Positions 23,967 to 32,579 of a stretch of 64,000 nt of DNA are shown in pieces. Source of the DNA: Nakamurella flava (lineage in GTDB: Bacteria > Actinomycetota > Actinomycetes > Mycobacteriales > Nakamurellaceae); NCBI RefSeq assembly GCF_005298075.1, contig NZ_SZZH01000001.1, positions 1,550,001 to 1,614,000 of the forward strand, read 5' to 3'. The notes under the pieces were generated by a model. That model saw nothing but the letters and a program-made list of their open reading frames with translations. It ran no database searches and was not told the DNA's origin. A program made the position numbers and the translations under genes. The first letter of the stretch is position 1. The number at the start of each line of letters is the position of its first letter.

Positions 23967-25016
23967 ATGCCGTTGTTGCGTGATCCGCACCATCTCCATC
24001 GCCACTACGCCCTGCCCGGTCACCTCCGGGTGGTCGAGCGAGGGCCGGACGCCGTCCAGATCGGCATCGACCCGCCCGCGCGCGTCGTGCTGCGGGGCGC
24101 ACCGGCGCACGCCGCCCAGGTGCTGCGCAATCTCACGGGGCACCGGCCGCTGGCCGACGTCCTCGCGACCTTCGCCGACGACCCGTCCGATGTCGCCGTC
24201 TGGGTCGATCTCGTGGCCGAGCTGTCCGCGCTCGGTCTGGTCGTCGAGGTACCCCCGGGTACGGCGGCCCCCGCCTCCGACCAGCAGGGCTCACCACAGC
24301 GGAGCGCACCCCGAGACCCGGAATCGGTGGAGTCCGCGTCGCTGACCACCCGTCTCGGCGCGCCGACGGCCCGCCGGGTGGTGCGCTCGCGCGCGGATTC
24401 CCGCATCACCCTCCTCGGCCCACCCACCGTGCACGGCCCCCTCCGGACGATCCTCCTGCAGGCCGGACTCGGTTCGGTGGTCCTGGATGCGACCGCGGGA
24501 GCCGCCCATCGCCGGCGCGGCCGCCCGCCCGCCGCCGACCTCGTCGTTCTCGGCGCAATCGACGTGCTCGATCTGGGGTTGGCGGCCACCCTGACGCGGG
24601 ACCGCGTTCCGCACCTCGGAGTCGTGGCGGGGATCGGACGGGTCGTCGTCGGCCCGTTGGTGCTCCCCGGTCGCACCAGCTGCCTGGCCTGTGCGCATCG
24701 GCACCGGGTCGACGCCGACCCGGAGTGGCCGACCGTCCTGCGCAGTCTGCTGGACCGACGATCGCCGACACCGGCGGCGGTGACGGTGGCGATGGCCACC
24801 GCCCTCGCGGCCGCTCAGATCCTCGACCACGTGGACCACCTGCGCTGCCCGGGCACGGTCGACGGCACCCTGGAATGGAACGTCGGCGAGGCCACCCCGC
24901 GCCGGCGGACCTGGGTGCCCCATCCCACCTGCGGCTGCCGTGACCTGCTCGATCCGCCGGCGAACGCGACGCGCTTCGCGGGCGCGGACGGAGCCACTGT
25001 CACAATGGAACGGTGA
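23967..25016 (+). CDS. Cyclodehydratase/ThiF-like protein (orphan)
   Basis: The 349-residue protein has an N-terminal peptide-binding-like domain (LPGHLRVVERGPDAVQIG) and a Rossmann-type region (VVLGAIDVLDLGLAATLT). Two cysteine pairs, TSCLACAHRH and TCGCRD, lie at the expected zinc position of cyclodehydratase C-proteins/E1-like enzymes. No YcaO enzyme, precursor peptide or exporter is near, so it is not part of a visible azole-peptide cluster. The same gene precedes the ABC1 kinase in mycobacteria (Rv3196). The ATG follows GGAGGG closely, and the GTGA overlap couples it to the kinase. Confidence 0.82.
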   Translation: MPLLRDPHHLHRHYALPGHLRVVERGPDAVQIGIDPPARVVLRGAPAHAAQVLRNLTGHRPLADVLATFADDPSDVAVWVDLVAELSALGLVVEVPPGTAAPASDQQGSPQRSAPRDPESVESASLTTRLGAPTARRVVRSRADSRITLLGPPTVHGPLRTILLQAGLGSVVLDATAGAAHRRRGRPPAADLVVLGAIDVLDLGLAATLTRDRVPHLGVVAGIGRVVVGPLVLPGRTSCLACAHRHRVDADPEWPTVLRSLLDRRSPTPAAVTVAMATALAAAQILDHVDHLRCPGTVDGTLEWNVGEATPRRRTWVPHPTCGCRDLLDPPANATRFAGADGATVTMER

Positions 25017-26323
25017 CGGACATCCCGCGGAGCGCGCTCGGCCGGACAGCGCGCCTGGCCAGTCTGCCGTTGTCGGCGGCCGGGCGGGCGACGCTCGGGC
25101 TGGGTCAGCGTCTGGTCGGCGGAGATCGCGAGCAGATCTCGGCGAACATGCAGCGCAAGACCGCCGAACAGGTCTTCGAGGTGCTCGGCACCCTCAAGGG
25201 CGGAGCGATGAAGTTCGGGCAGGCCCTGTCCGTCTACGAGGCCGCAGTCCCCGAGGAGTTCGCCGAGCCCTATCGGGAGGCCCTCGGCAAGCTCCAGAAC
25301 GCGGCGCCGCCGATGCCCACCGCCACGGTCCACCGGATGATGGCCGAGCAGCTCGGTTCCGGCTGGCGGCAGCATTTCGCCCGGTTCGACGACGAGGCCG
25401 CGGCCGCGGCCAGCATCGGGCAGGTACACAGGGCCGTCTGGAAGGACGGCCGTGAGGTCGCGGTCAAGTTGCAGTACCCGGGGGCCGACGCCGCGCTGAA
25501 GGCCGATCTCGACCAGCTCAACCGGGTGGCGCCGTTGATGGGCCTGGTGTTCCCGGGCATCCAGATCCGACCGCTGCTGGCCGAGTTGCGGCTGCGCATC
25601 CTGGAGGAACTGGACTACGCGGCCGAGGCCGACAACCAGCGGACGTTCGCGGCGGCCTACGCCGACGACCCGGATTTCCTGGTGCCCCGGGTGGTGGCCA
25701 GTGCGCCGCGCATCATCGTTTCCGAGTGGGTGCACGGCACTCCGCTTCGTCACATCATCACCAGCGGTACCGCCGAGCGAAGGGATCGCGCCGGGTACCT
25801 GCTGACCCTGTTGCACTTCGCCGGCCCGGCCCGGGTCGGTCTGCTCCATGCCGACCCGCATCCCGGCAACTACCTGCTGACCGAGGACGACCGGCTCGCC
25901 GTCATCGACTTCGGATCGGTGGCCCGGCTGCCGCACGGCGCCCCGCCCATCATCGGGCGGGTGACCCGACTGGCGCTGGAGGATCGGGCGGACGACGTCC
26001 TGGTGCTCCTGCGGGAGGCCGGCTTCATCGGCGCCGACTTCCACCCTGACCCCGAGTTGCTGATGGACTATCTGGTGCCGTTCATCGGGCCGCTCCAGCA
26101 ACCGACCTTCCATTTCACCCGGGCCTGGATGCAATCGCAGGCCGCGCGGATGAGCAATCTGTCCAGCGCCGAGGCGAAGATCGCGCGACGACTCAACCTC
26201 CCACCCGAGTACCTGCTCATCCACCGGGTCACTCTGGGCTCGATCGGAGTGCTCTGTCAGCTCGACGCCACGGCGCCGTTCCGGTCGATCGTCATCGAGC
26301 ACCTGGCCGGGTTCCACGACTGA
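25013..26323 (+). CDS. ABC1/UbiB-family atypical kinase
   Basis: All family signatures are present: the KxGQ motif (GGAMKFGQALSVYEA, about residue 66), the Ala-rich loop in place of a P-loop (AAAAASIGQVHRA, about 138), the catalytic Lys (VAVKLQYPG), the HADPHPGNYL loop (about 283) and metal-binding IDFGS. The 436 residues match the family. In bacteria UbiB proteins support quinone synthesis or lipid handling at the membrane. In mycobacteria the orthologue Rv3197 lies beside whiB7 and has been linked to macrolide resistance through the whiB7 regulon. Translationally coupled to the ThiF-like gene. Confidence 0.92.
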   Translation: MTDIPRSALGRTARLASLPLSAAGRATLGLGQRLVGGDREQISANMQRKTAEQVFEVLGTLKGGAMKFGQALSVYEAAVPEEFAEPYREALGKLQNAAPPMPTATVHRMMAEQLGSGWRQHFARFDDEAAAAASIGQVHRAVWKDGREVAVKLQYPGADAALKADLDQLNRVAPLMGLVFPGIQIRPLLAELRLRILEELDYAAEADNQRTFAAAYADDPDFLVPRVVASAPRIIVSEWVHGTPLRHIITSGTAERRDRAGYLLTLLHFAGPARVGLLHADPHPGNYLLTEDDRLAVIDFGSVARLPHGAPPIIGRVTRLALEDRADDVLVLLREAGFIGADFHPDPELLMDYLVPFIGPLQQPTFHFTRAWMQSQAARMSNLSSAEAKIARRLNLPPEYLLIHRVTLGSIGVLCQLDATAPFRSIVIEHLAGFHD

Positions 26324-26351
26324 GCCGGCGGCCTGGGCCGGGTGCGACGGA

Positions 26352-26552
26352 TCACCAGTACTCCTGCTCCAACTTCGCCTCGATGGATCGCAGGTGGGTG
26401 CGCGCGCACCGATCGCAGAACCACACCGGTCCACGGCGAGCGTCCCGTTCGCTCATCCATGTCAGACCGGGGTCGGTGGTGCTCGTCCCGCACCGGCTGC
26501 ACGAGACCCGGTCGGGCTGCGGTGAGGCGGGGTCGCCGGGATGCCGCGTCAT
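26352..26552 (-). CDS. Small zinc-ribbon protein, conserved in actinobacteria
   Basis: Read from the ATG at 26552, the 66-residue product has two cysteine pairs, VSCSRCGTST and WFCDRCARTHLRSIEAKL, separated by a loop with LTWMSE, forming a zinc ribbon. It ends in an acidic helix with EQEYW. Small proteins of this pattern are frequent in actinobacteria near whiB7-type loci, with no known function. It converges on the kinase gene. Confidence 0.75.
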   Translation of the reverse strand: MTRHPGDPASPQPDRVSCSRCGTSTTDPGLTWMSERDARRGPVWFCDRCARTHLRSIEAKLEQEYW

Positions 26553-26634
26553 GGCCTCAGCGTAGGCAGCGCTCCCCGGGGACGCCGGATCGCCCCGGAC
26601 GCGCTGGACTGGTCCAGGACGGCCCCGGATACGC

Positions 26635-26670
26635 CGGACGGCCGGGAGCCGTTCGGCTCCCGGCCGTCCG
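26635..26670 (-). terminator. Perfect 16-bp hairpin terminator
   Basis: CGGACGGCCGGGAGCC pairs exactly with GGCTCCCGGCCGTCCG around a GTTC loop. It lies 60 bases beyond the small gene at 26731-26865 and would end the whiB7-side transcripts. It could also act in the other direction. Confidence 0.7.
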
Positions 26671-26730
26671 CCGGTGCTGGTGTGGTGCGTGATCGATCCC
26701 CGGAACCGGTCGACCGACTCCGGCGCGGGA

Positions 26731-26865
26731 TCATCCGCGCCGGTTCGAGGAACGCCGGGCCAGCCGACGGGCCTGACGCATCTGTCGTTCACTCCGGGAG
26801 CCGGACATCTGGGTGCGGACCTCGCGCATGCGATCCCGCACCAGATGCTCGATGAGCATGTCCAT
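26731..26865 (-). CDS. Small basic protein downstream of whiB7
   Basis: A 44-residue ORF, MDMLIEHLVRDRMREVRTQM followed by an Arg-rich end (RQARRLARRSS). AGAGG lies seven bases before the ATG. Such short helix-plus-arginine proteins are common in actinobacterial genomes and are usually missed by annotation. It lies between whiB7 and a strong terminator, so it may be co-transcribed with whiB7. Confidence 0.5.
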   Translation of the reverse strand: MDMLIEHLVRDRMREVRTQMSGSRSERQMRQARRLARRSSNRRG

Positions 26866-26966
26866 GTCGATACCTCTCGTGGCCGGCTCACCGTGCGGTG
26901 GGCCGGGAAGCGTTGCGCTGCAATTGATGTGCGGGCCAGTGGTCGCCGGTCCGGAGGTGACGGCCG

Positions 26967-27266
26967 TCAGGCCGCCACCTTCCGGGGCCGGCCCCGGGGC
27001 CGCTTGCGGGCGATCACGACGCCCCGGTCGATGATCTCGCCGCCCCAGACACCCCAGGGCTCGGCCCGGTCCAGAGCGCCGGCCAGGCACTCCGAGCGGA
27101 TCGGGCAGGGCTCGCACAACGCCTTGGCGCGTTCGAGGTCGTCGGGTCGTTCGGCGAAGAACAGGTCGGGCTCGGCACGATGACACGGCAGGTTCAGTGA
27201 ACCGGCCGCACCGACACCGGGCGGGGTGGCTGCGGACCCGCCGAGCGGGTCGAGCAGATGCATCAC
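26967..27266 (-). CDS. whiB7: WhiB7-type transcriptional regulator
   Basis: The 99-residue protein carries the four iron-sulfur cysteines (LPCHRAE, ALCEPCPIRSEC), the GVWGG turn (EPWGVWGGE) and a C-terminal AT-hook-like GRPRK (KRPRGRPRK), which together define WhiB7. The iron-sulfur protein binds the primary sigma factor and activates intrinsic antibiotic-resistance genes at AT-rich sites upstream of -35. Starts GTG then ATG, with GGAGG best placed for the GTG. A long leader with an upstream ORF and a promoter of the WhiB7-dependent type lies behind it, pointing to autoregulation and attenuation. Confidence 0.93.
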   Translation of the reverse strand: MMHLLDPLGGSAATPPGVGAAGSLNLPCHRAEPDLFFAERPDDLERAKALCEPCPIRSECLAGALDRAEPWGVWGGEIIDRGVVIARKRPRGRPRKVAA

Positions 27267-27483
27267 TGGGTCTCACCTCCGGGTGAGGAAGCTTTCGAGG
27301 CTGGGAGCGGAGGCTGTGGGCGGGCGCCGGTGGCGCGACGTCAGGGATGCGTCCACAGTCTCCGGACGGACGCGATTCCCTCGGGGGGAGCATCGACGAG
27401 GCCGCCGGGCCGAATGCGCGGTGCGCAGATTGCGCGGACCACCACACAGGTGGGCCGCGACCAGGAGGAGGTGCAGACCTAGG

Positions 27484-27624
27484 TCAGCAACCCGGCTCCG
27501 GCCGGCGGATGGCGGCTTCGCCACCGACGTCGATGCGCTGCGGCATCAGTCGGTAGCGGCCACCGGCTCCAAAAGAGCCCCGAGGGTCGATGCCACCGCT
27601 CGACAGCAAGGTCGTGATCACCAT
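27484..27624 (-). CDS. whiB7 leader upstream ORF (46 aa)
   Basis: An ATG with a strong Shine-Dalgarno (CAGGAGGTGCCGCG before it) opens a 46-codon frame: start MVITTLLSSG, end RRPEPGC. It lies about 220 bases upstream of whiB7 and about 85 bases downstream of the likely transcription start. Mycobacterial and streptomycete whiB7 genes are induced when ribosome stalling on a short leader ORF prevents premature termination, so this ORF is the expected sensor. The sequence and function are read here for the first time in this window. Expression is inferred. Confidence 0.7.
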   Translation of the reverse strand: MVITTLLSSGGIDPRGSFGAGGRYRLMPQRIDVGGEAAIRRPEPGC

Positions 27625-27708
27625 CGCGGCACCTCCTGGGGTCTTCATCGGTCCGTCCGGTCCGAAGGGGTTTGACGCGTCGGCCGGTCTCGGCCCGACG
27701 CGATCATG

Positions 27709-27748
27709 ACTCTAGGCAGGTGCCACGGAACGGGGCAACCGAATTAAC
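27709..27748 (-). promoter_or_regulatory. whiB7 promoter with WhiB7-type AT-rich element
   Basis: On the minus strand GTTAATTC, CGGTTGCCC and, 18 bases later, TAGAGT occur in order: an AT-rich patch (27741-27748), a -35-like TTGCCC (27733-27738) and a -10-like TAGAGT (27709-27714). An AT-rich stretch just upstream of a GGTTG-containing -35 is the signature of WhiB7-activated promoters, including whiB7 itself. Confidence 0.6.
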
Positions 27749-27761
27749 GGGAAAGTCTTCC

Positions 27762-27785
27762 CGGTTCCACCGACGGGTGGAACCG
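27762..27785 (-). terminator. uvrD2 terminator hairpin
   Basis: CGGTTCCACC (27762-27771) pairs with GGTGGAACCG (27776-27785) around a four-base loop, 12 bases past the uvrD2 stop and just before the whiB7 promoter. It separates the two transcripts. Confidence 0.7.
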
Positions 27786-27797
27786 AACGTCCGCCGA

Positions 27798-29891
27798 TCA
27801 GCCGCCGGCACCGGCCCCGACGATGCGCAGCACGTCCGAGCCGTAGGCATCCAGCTTGCTGCGACCGATGCCGGGGATGGCCAACAGGGCGGCCTGATCG
27901 GTCGGTTTGCGCTCGGCGATGGCGAGCAGCGTCGCGTCCGAGAACACGACGAACGCCGGCACCGAGGCCGCGGTCGACGTCTCCTTCCGCCACACCCGCA
28001 GGGCCTCGACGAGATCCGGGTCGATGGAGGACGGGCAGGCCCGGCACCGCCCGATCTTGATCTCGGCCGGGGTGACGAGCCGTTGACCGCAGGTGCGGCA
28101 TCGTCCGGCGGGGCCGTTGCGCGTCGGGGCGGCCGAGTCCGGGGCCAGGCCGGTGAGGAACCGGCTCCGGCGCCGGCTGCGGCGGCCACCGGCGGCGCGG
28201 GCCAACGCCCAGGACACCGCCAGCCGGCGACGGGCCCGGGTGACCCCGACGTACAGCAGGCGACGCTCCTCCTCGATCTGCTCGGGCAGTTCGGCGTACT
28301 GGATCGGCAAGGTGCCGTCGACCAGCCCGACCAGGAACACCGCGTCCCACTCGAGGCCCTTGGCCGCGTGCAGGGAGGCCAGGGTGACACCGTCACTGGT
28401 CGGGGCGTCCTGCGCCTCGGCGCGCTGGTCCAGCTCGGCGACGAACGCGGCGAAGGCGTGCGGCGGATCGGCCGGCGCCTCGTCATCGGAGACGGGCGGC
28501 TGCTCGTCGACGGCGGCCGGGCTCAGGGCGGCCGCCACCTGTTCGGCCACCCCGACCAGCGCGAGCAACGCATCCCACCGATCGCGCAGCGCGCCCGGCG
28601 GGGGTGGCTCCTCGGTGAGGCCGACGGTGCCCAGCACCCGGCGCACGGCGGGAACCAGGACATCGGCGGATCCGTCCTCGCCGTCGCCGGTGACCTCCGC
28701 CGCGTGGAGACGCAGCGCCGTGAGGGCCTGGCGCACCTCGGGACGGGCGAAGAACCGCTGCCCGCCGCGCACCACGTAGGGCACGCCGGCGTCGGCGAAG
28801 GCTTCCTCGTACGTCTCGGACTGGGCGTTGATCCGGTAGAGCACGGCGATCTCGGTGGCCGGCGTGCCGGTGTCGATGAGGCTGCGAACGGTCGCCGCGA
28901 CCGACGCGGCCTCCGACGGCTCGTCCGGATGCTCGGTGAACGTGGCCTCCGGCCCGTCCGGCAGCATCGCCTTCAAGGTCAACCGGTAGCGGGTGGCCGC
29001 CCCCGTGGCACCGCCGATGACCCGGTTCGCCAGGGTCACCACCTGCGGGGTGGAGCGGTAGTCACGTTCCAACCGCACGACGGTGGCGTTCGGGTAGCGC
29101 CGTTCGAAGCCCAGCAGGTACGTCGGGGACGCACCGGCGAAGGAGTAGATGGTCTGGTTGGCGTCGCCGACGACCGTCAATTGATCCCGTCCGCCGAGCC
29201 AGGCGTCGAGCAGCCGCTGCTGCAGCGGCGTGACGTCCTGGTACTCGTCGACGACGAAACACCGGTAGCGGGAACGGAACTCGCGGGCGACCGCCTCGTC
29301 CTCCTCCAACACGGCGCAGGTGTGCAGCAGCAGGTCGTCGAAGTCGAGCTGTTCGGACTCGCGCTTGACCTCCTCGTACCCGGCGAAGACGGCCGCGGCC
29401 TGCTCGGCCGGCAGTGGCGTGTCCCGGTGGTGCTTGGCCACCGCCGCCAGGTAGTCGCCGGGCCCGGCGAGACTGGCCTTCGCCCATTCGATCTCGCTGG
29501 CCAGGTCGCGCAGGGTCGCGGCGTCCGTGGCCGCCTGGGCCCGTCGCGCGGCCAACGCGACCAGGCGGAGCTTCTGCTCCAGCACCGGCCACATCTGCCC
29601 GCCGACGGCCCGGGGCCAGAAGTACCGCAGTTGGCGCAGCGCCGCCGAGTGGAAGGTCCGCGCCTGCACGCCCGGTACCCCGAGACCCCGGAGCCGCAGG
29701 CGCATCTCACCCGCGGCGCGCGTGGTGAAGGTGACGGCCAGGATCTCGGAGACCGGGTGGGTCCCGGTGTTGGCCAGGTGGGCGATGCGGTGGGTGATGG
29801 TGCGGGTCTTGCCCGTACCGGCGCCGGCCAGCACACACACCGGCCCGCTGGGCGCGAGGACCGCAGCCCGCTGTTCGTCATCGAGTTCCAT
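27798..29891 (-). CDS. uvrD2: ATP-dependent DNA helicase UvrD2 (SF1)
   Basis: A superfamily 1A 3'-5' helicase. Motif I is [13 protein letters not shown], and others include [10 protein letters not shown] (motif II), [13 protein letters not shown] (III) and [13 protein letters not shown] (VI). The 697-residue protein ends with a tetracysteine element (CRTCGQRLV ... CRACPSS) and an HRDC domain ([17 protein letters not shown]), the combination that separates UvrD2 from UvrD1. It acts in DNA repair/replication and is essential in mycobacteria. Follows nudC by 110 bases. ATG start. Confidence 0.95.
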   Translation of the reverse strand: MELDDEQRAAVLAPSGPVCVLAGAGTGKTRTITHRIAHLANTGTHPVSEILAVTFTTRAAGEMRLRLRGLGVPGVQARTFHSAALRQLRYFWPRAVGGQMWPVLEQKLRLVALAARRAQAATDAATLRDLASEIEWAKASLAGPGDYLAAVAKHHRDTPLPAEQAAAVFAGYEEVKRESEQLDFDDLLLHTCAVLEEDEAVAREFRSRYRCFVVDEYQDVTPLQQRLLDAWLGGRDQLTVVGDANQTIYSFAGASPTYLLGFERRYPNATVVRLERDYRSTPQVVTLANRVIGGATGAATRYRLTLKAMLPDGPEATFTEHPDEPSEAASVAATVRSLIDTGTPATEIAVLYRINAQSETYEEAFADAGVPYVVRGGQRFFARPEVRQALTALRLHAAEVTGDGEDGSADVLVPAVRRVLGTVGLTEEPPPPGALRDRWDALLALVGVAEQVAAALSPAAVDEQPPVSDDEAPADPPHAFAAFVAELDQRAEAQDAPTSDGVTLASLHAAKGLEWDAVFLVGLVDGTLPIQYAELPEQIEEERRLLYVGVTRARRRLAVSWALARAAGGRRSRRRSRFLTGLAPDSAAPTRNGPAGRCRTCGQRLVTPAEIKIGRCRACPSSIDPDLVEALRVWRKETSTAASVPAFVVFSDATLLAIAERKPTDQAALLAIPGIGRSKLDAYGSDVLRIVGAGAGG

Positions 29892-30000
29892 GATCGCGTT
29901 CCATCACCGTGCCGTCGTGCCCTGTCCCTGGTCCCTCGCCGCCCCGTCCTGGCGGAGACGGCGAGGGCTCATCATCGCACACACGTACGACAGCGTTCGT

Positions 30001-31050
30001 TCAGTCCGACCCGGCCGCCGCCCACGACTGGATCATCCGGTAGGCGATCGACACCGAACCCGGCAGGGCCAGCTGATCGGTCGGCACGTCCGCTGCCGCG
30101 CGGGTGTGGACGCCGTCCGGGTCGTCCGACCGGGCGTCCCACTCGCCCCCGCGGGCCAGCAGGGCCCGGACCGTGGCCCGGTCCACCCACCGGGGGTCCT
30201 CGATCTCGCCGTCCCGGGGCCGCAACGGGGCGTCCGGATCGGCCCGGGCCGCGAACCCCACCATCAGGGACCGGGGGAAGGGCCAGGGCTGCGACCCGAG
30301 GTAGGCGACCTCGTCGACGACGACCCCGATCTCCTCGGCCATCTCCCGGACGACCGCGGCCTCCAGCGACTCCCCCGCCTCGACGAAGCCGGCCAGCACG
30401 GAGACCCGCCCGATCGGCCAGGTCGGCTGCCGGGCCAGCACCATGCGATCGGCGCCGTCGTGCACGAGCACGATGACGGCCGGGTCCGTCCGGGGGAACT
30501 CCTGGTGGCCCTGGGGGCAGCGGCGACTCCAGCCGACCGGGTCGGACTGCGACGCCCGGCCGCACCGGGGGCAGAACCCGCCGGCGCGGTGCCAGGCCAG
30601 CAACGCGGCCGCGGTGGTGAACAGGGTGGCGTCGCTGTCGTCCAGCACCGCACCGATCTCCCGCAGGCCGTGCCAGCGCACCCCGTCCGCCGGCTCGGCC
30701 GCCGGGCGGGTGACCGCCCAGTGGTCGATGCCGTCGACCGCGCCGAGCAGGACGGCACCGGGCGGGGGGCCCTGACCCACAGCGGAGGAGTCGAGCAACC
30801 GTAGCGCCGTGCCGTCCGGATCGGTCGCGGCGCGGCCCTGGTCGTCGATGACCAGCACGCGGGCGGTCGGCCAGGCGGCCAGGGCCCGTTCGGTGTCCCG
30901 CAGGTCCTCCGACCGGTCGACTCCCCCGCGGGACAGCGTCGGTCGGCCCAGGTCGAAGCTGCGGACCGCGGTGGCCACCGCCGGCTCGGCGGGGACGTGG
31001 CCGTCGATGGCCGATGCCCCGACGGACGGTCCGCGCATGTCGGTGCTCAA
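30001..31050 (-). CDS. nudC: NADH pyrophosphatase / NAD-RNA decapping NudC
   Basis: The protein has an N-terminal NudC-type domain, a zinc ribbon (GFCPRCGRASQ and RRCPQGH, in which the fourth position is His rather than Cys), and a Nudix box GFVEAGESLEAAVVREMAEE-IGV. The SQPWPFPRSLM motif after the box identifies NADH pyrophosphatases. Hydrolyses NAD(H) and removes NAD caps from RNA. A TTG start overlaps the M16 gene's stop (TTGA). An ATG four codons later is an alternative. Operon with the M16 pair. Only 110 bases to uvrD2, with no mycoredoxin gene between as in mycobacteria. Confidence 0.93.
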   Translation of the reverse strand: MSTDMRGPSVGASAIDGHVPAEPAVATAVRSFDLGRPTLSRGGVDRSEDLRDTERALAAWPTARVLVIDDQGRAATDPDGTALRLLDSSAVGQGPPPGAVLLGAVDGIDHWAVTRPAAEPADGVRWHGLREIGAVLDDSDATLFTTAAALLAWHRAGGFCPRCGRASQSDPVGWSRRCPQGHQEFPRTDPAVIVLVHDGADRMVLARQPTWPIGRVSVLAGFVEAGESLEAAVVREMAEEIGVVVDEVAYLGSQPWPFPRSLMVGFAARADPDAPLRPRDGEIEDPRWVDRATVRALLARGGEWDARSDDPDGVHTRAAADVPTDQLALPGSVSIAYRMIQSWAAAGSD

Positions 31051-32579
31051 GTCCGCTCCGTCCCGGTGCTCTCGATCGCCTGCGACCCGTCGGCGAGTTC
31101 GACGCCACCCAGCGCCTGCAGCGGCGCGGCGACCTGGTCCGGGTCACCGACGACCACGCCGGTGAACGCCGACGGAGCAAGGACCCGGCCGGCCGCGGCC
31201 GCGACCTCGTCCACCGTCACCGCACCGAGTCGGCCGGGATGGCCGGCCAACCACTTCTCGTCCAACCCCAACCCGGCGAGCATCGACAGGGTGGAGGCCA
31301 GACCGGCCTGGGTGGCCAGCGAGGTGGCCAGGGTGCCGAGCGCGTAGTTACGGGCGGCGTCGACCTCGGCGGCCGTCGGGGCTTGCAGACTGATGCGTCC
31401 CAGCTCGTACCGGGCCTCCAGCAGGGCCGGCGCGGTGGCCTCGGTGGCGGTGTCGAACGCGACGGTGAGGGCCGCGCGACCGGGCCAGAACTCCAGCGAC
31501 GACCGGGCGCTGTAGGTGTACCCCTTGGCCTCCCGGATGTTCTCGACCAGCCGGGACGAGAAGTAGCCGCCGTAGATGAGGTTCGCCAGTTGCAGGGCCG
31601 GGTAGTCGGGTTCGTCCCGGGTGGGGGCGGCCGCCGACAGGCGGACCTGGGACTGCACGACCCCGGCCCGTGCGTGCAGCAGCACCGCACCGGGGGCGAC
31701 CGCCGGCGGGGTCTTCAGCAGGGTGGCCCGGTTCTCCGAGGTCCAGCCGCCGAGCGCGGACGCCACCATGTCGATGGCCCGGGCCGGCGACAGGTCGCCC
31801 ACCAGCACGAGGGTCGAACCGGCCGGGACGACGGCTCGCCGGTGCAGCCCGGCGACCGCCGCCGGCGTCACGGCGGCGACGAGTTCCGGTTCGGGAATGT
31901 CCAGCGCCGCCGGGTGGTCGCCGAAGCGGCGGCGCTGCAACGCCTGGTGGGCGATGGTGGCCGGCTGGGTCGCCCCGATCAGCAGGTGCTGGACCAGGCG
32001 GTCGCGTTCGCCGCGGACGTCGGCCCGCCGGTAGGCCGGGTCGAGAAGGCAGTCGGCCAGCACGTCGAGCAGCGTGCCCAGGCCGGTGGACAACACCGAG
32101 CCGGTCACCGACAGCCGTTGCGGGTCGACGTTGGCGTCGAGATGTCCACCCACGGTCGCCAGTTCGGCGTCCACCTCTTCGCGGGTACGGGTCGACGAGC
32201 CGAGCAGTACGGTCGCGGCGAGCAGCTCGGCGCGCGCGGCGTGGACGGCGTTGCGACCGCCGAACGGCACCCGCAGGCGCACCTCCACGAGCGGGGTCCG
32301 CGGAACGCGGACGGCGACGACGTGCAGGCCCGAGTCCAGGTCCGCGTGCTTGACGGTCGGCCGGCGCACGCGGCCGGCCGCACCCAGCGGAGGCACCGGG
32401 CGGGGCCCGAGATCGGTCCGGCCGACGTCCTCGGCGGACCGGAACGCCGGCACCGCCGCCCGGGCGCGGGTTCCCTTGCCGGAGCGCTTCGGCGCGCCGG
32501 ATCCTGCGGTCGACGCCGCTGTCCGCGGGGACGACCGCTTGCCGGCGGACGCCGCGCGGGCGCCGGCGGCCGGGCTCAT
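31047..32579 (-). CDS. M16-family peptidase-like protein, inactive subunit
   Basis: The 510-residue protein has an Ala/Arg/Lys-rich start (about 1-60) and then two M16 half-domains, including GYTYSARSSLEFWPGR in the second. The zinc-binding HxxEH is absent: the place where it should lie reads VPFGGRNAVHAARAELLAATV. It therefore likely serves as the non-catalytic partner of the adjacent M16 protein, as in two-subunit mitochondrial-type processing peptidases. ATGA overlap with the active partner and overlap with nudC show operon structure. Confidence 0.85.
   Translation of the reverse strand: MSPAAGARAASAGKRSSPRTAASTAGSGAPKRSGKGTRARAAVPAFRSAEDVGRTDLGPRPVPPLGAAGRVRRPTVKHADLDSGLHVVAVRVPRTPLVEVRLRVPFGGRNAVHAARAELLAATVLLGSSTRTREEVDAELATVGGHLDANVDPQRLSVTGSVLSTGLGTLLDVLADCLLDPAYRRADVRGERDRLVQHLLIGATQPATIAHQALQRRRFGDHPAALDIPEPELVAAVTPAAVAGLHRRAVVPAGSTLVLVGDLSPARAIDMVASALGGWTSENRATLLKTPPAVAPGAVLLHARAGVVQSQVRLSAAAPTRDEPDYPALQLANLIYGGYFSSRLVENIREAKGYTYSARSSLEFWPGRAALTVAFDTATEATAPALLEARYELGRISLQAPTAAEVDAARNYALGTLATSLATQAGLASTLSMLAGLGLDEKWLAGHPGRLGAVTVDEVAAAAGRVLAPSAFTGVVVGDPDQVAAPLQALGGVELADGSQAIESTGTERT

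Noticed and set aside
23967-25016. Thiazole/oxazole-modified peptide biosynthetic cluster
   Set aside because: No YcaO, dehydrogenase, precursor peptide or transporter is in the neighbourhood, and the gene occurs in the same position in genomes without such clusters.
27672-30476. 934-codon plus-strand ORF opposite uvrD2
   Set aside because: Antisense shadow of uvrD2. Composition is repetitive Gly/Arg/Val and no domain is seen.
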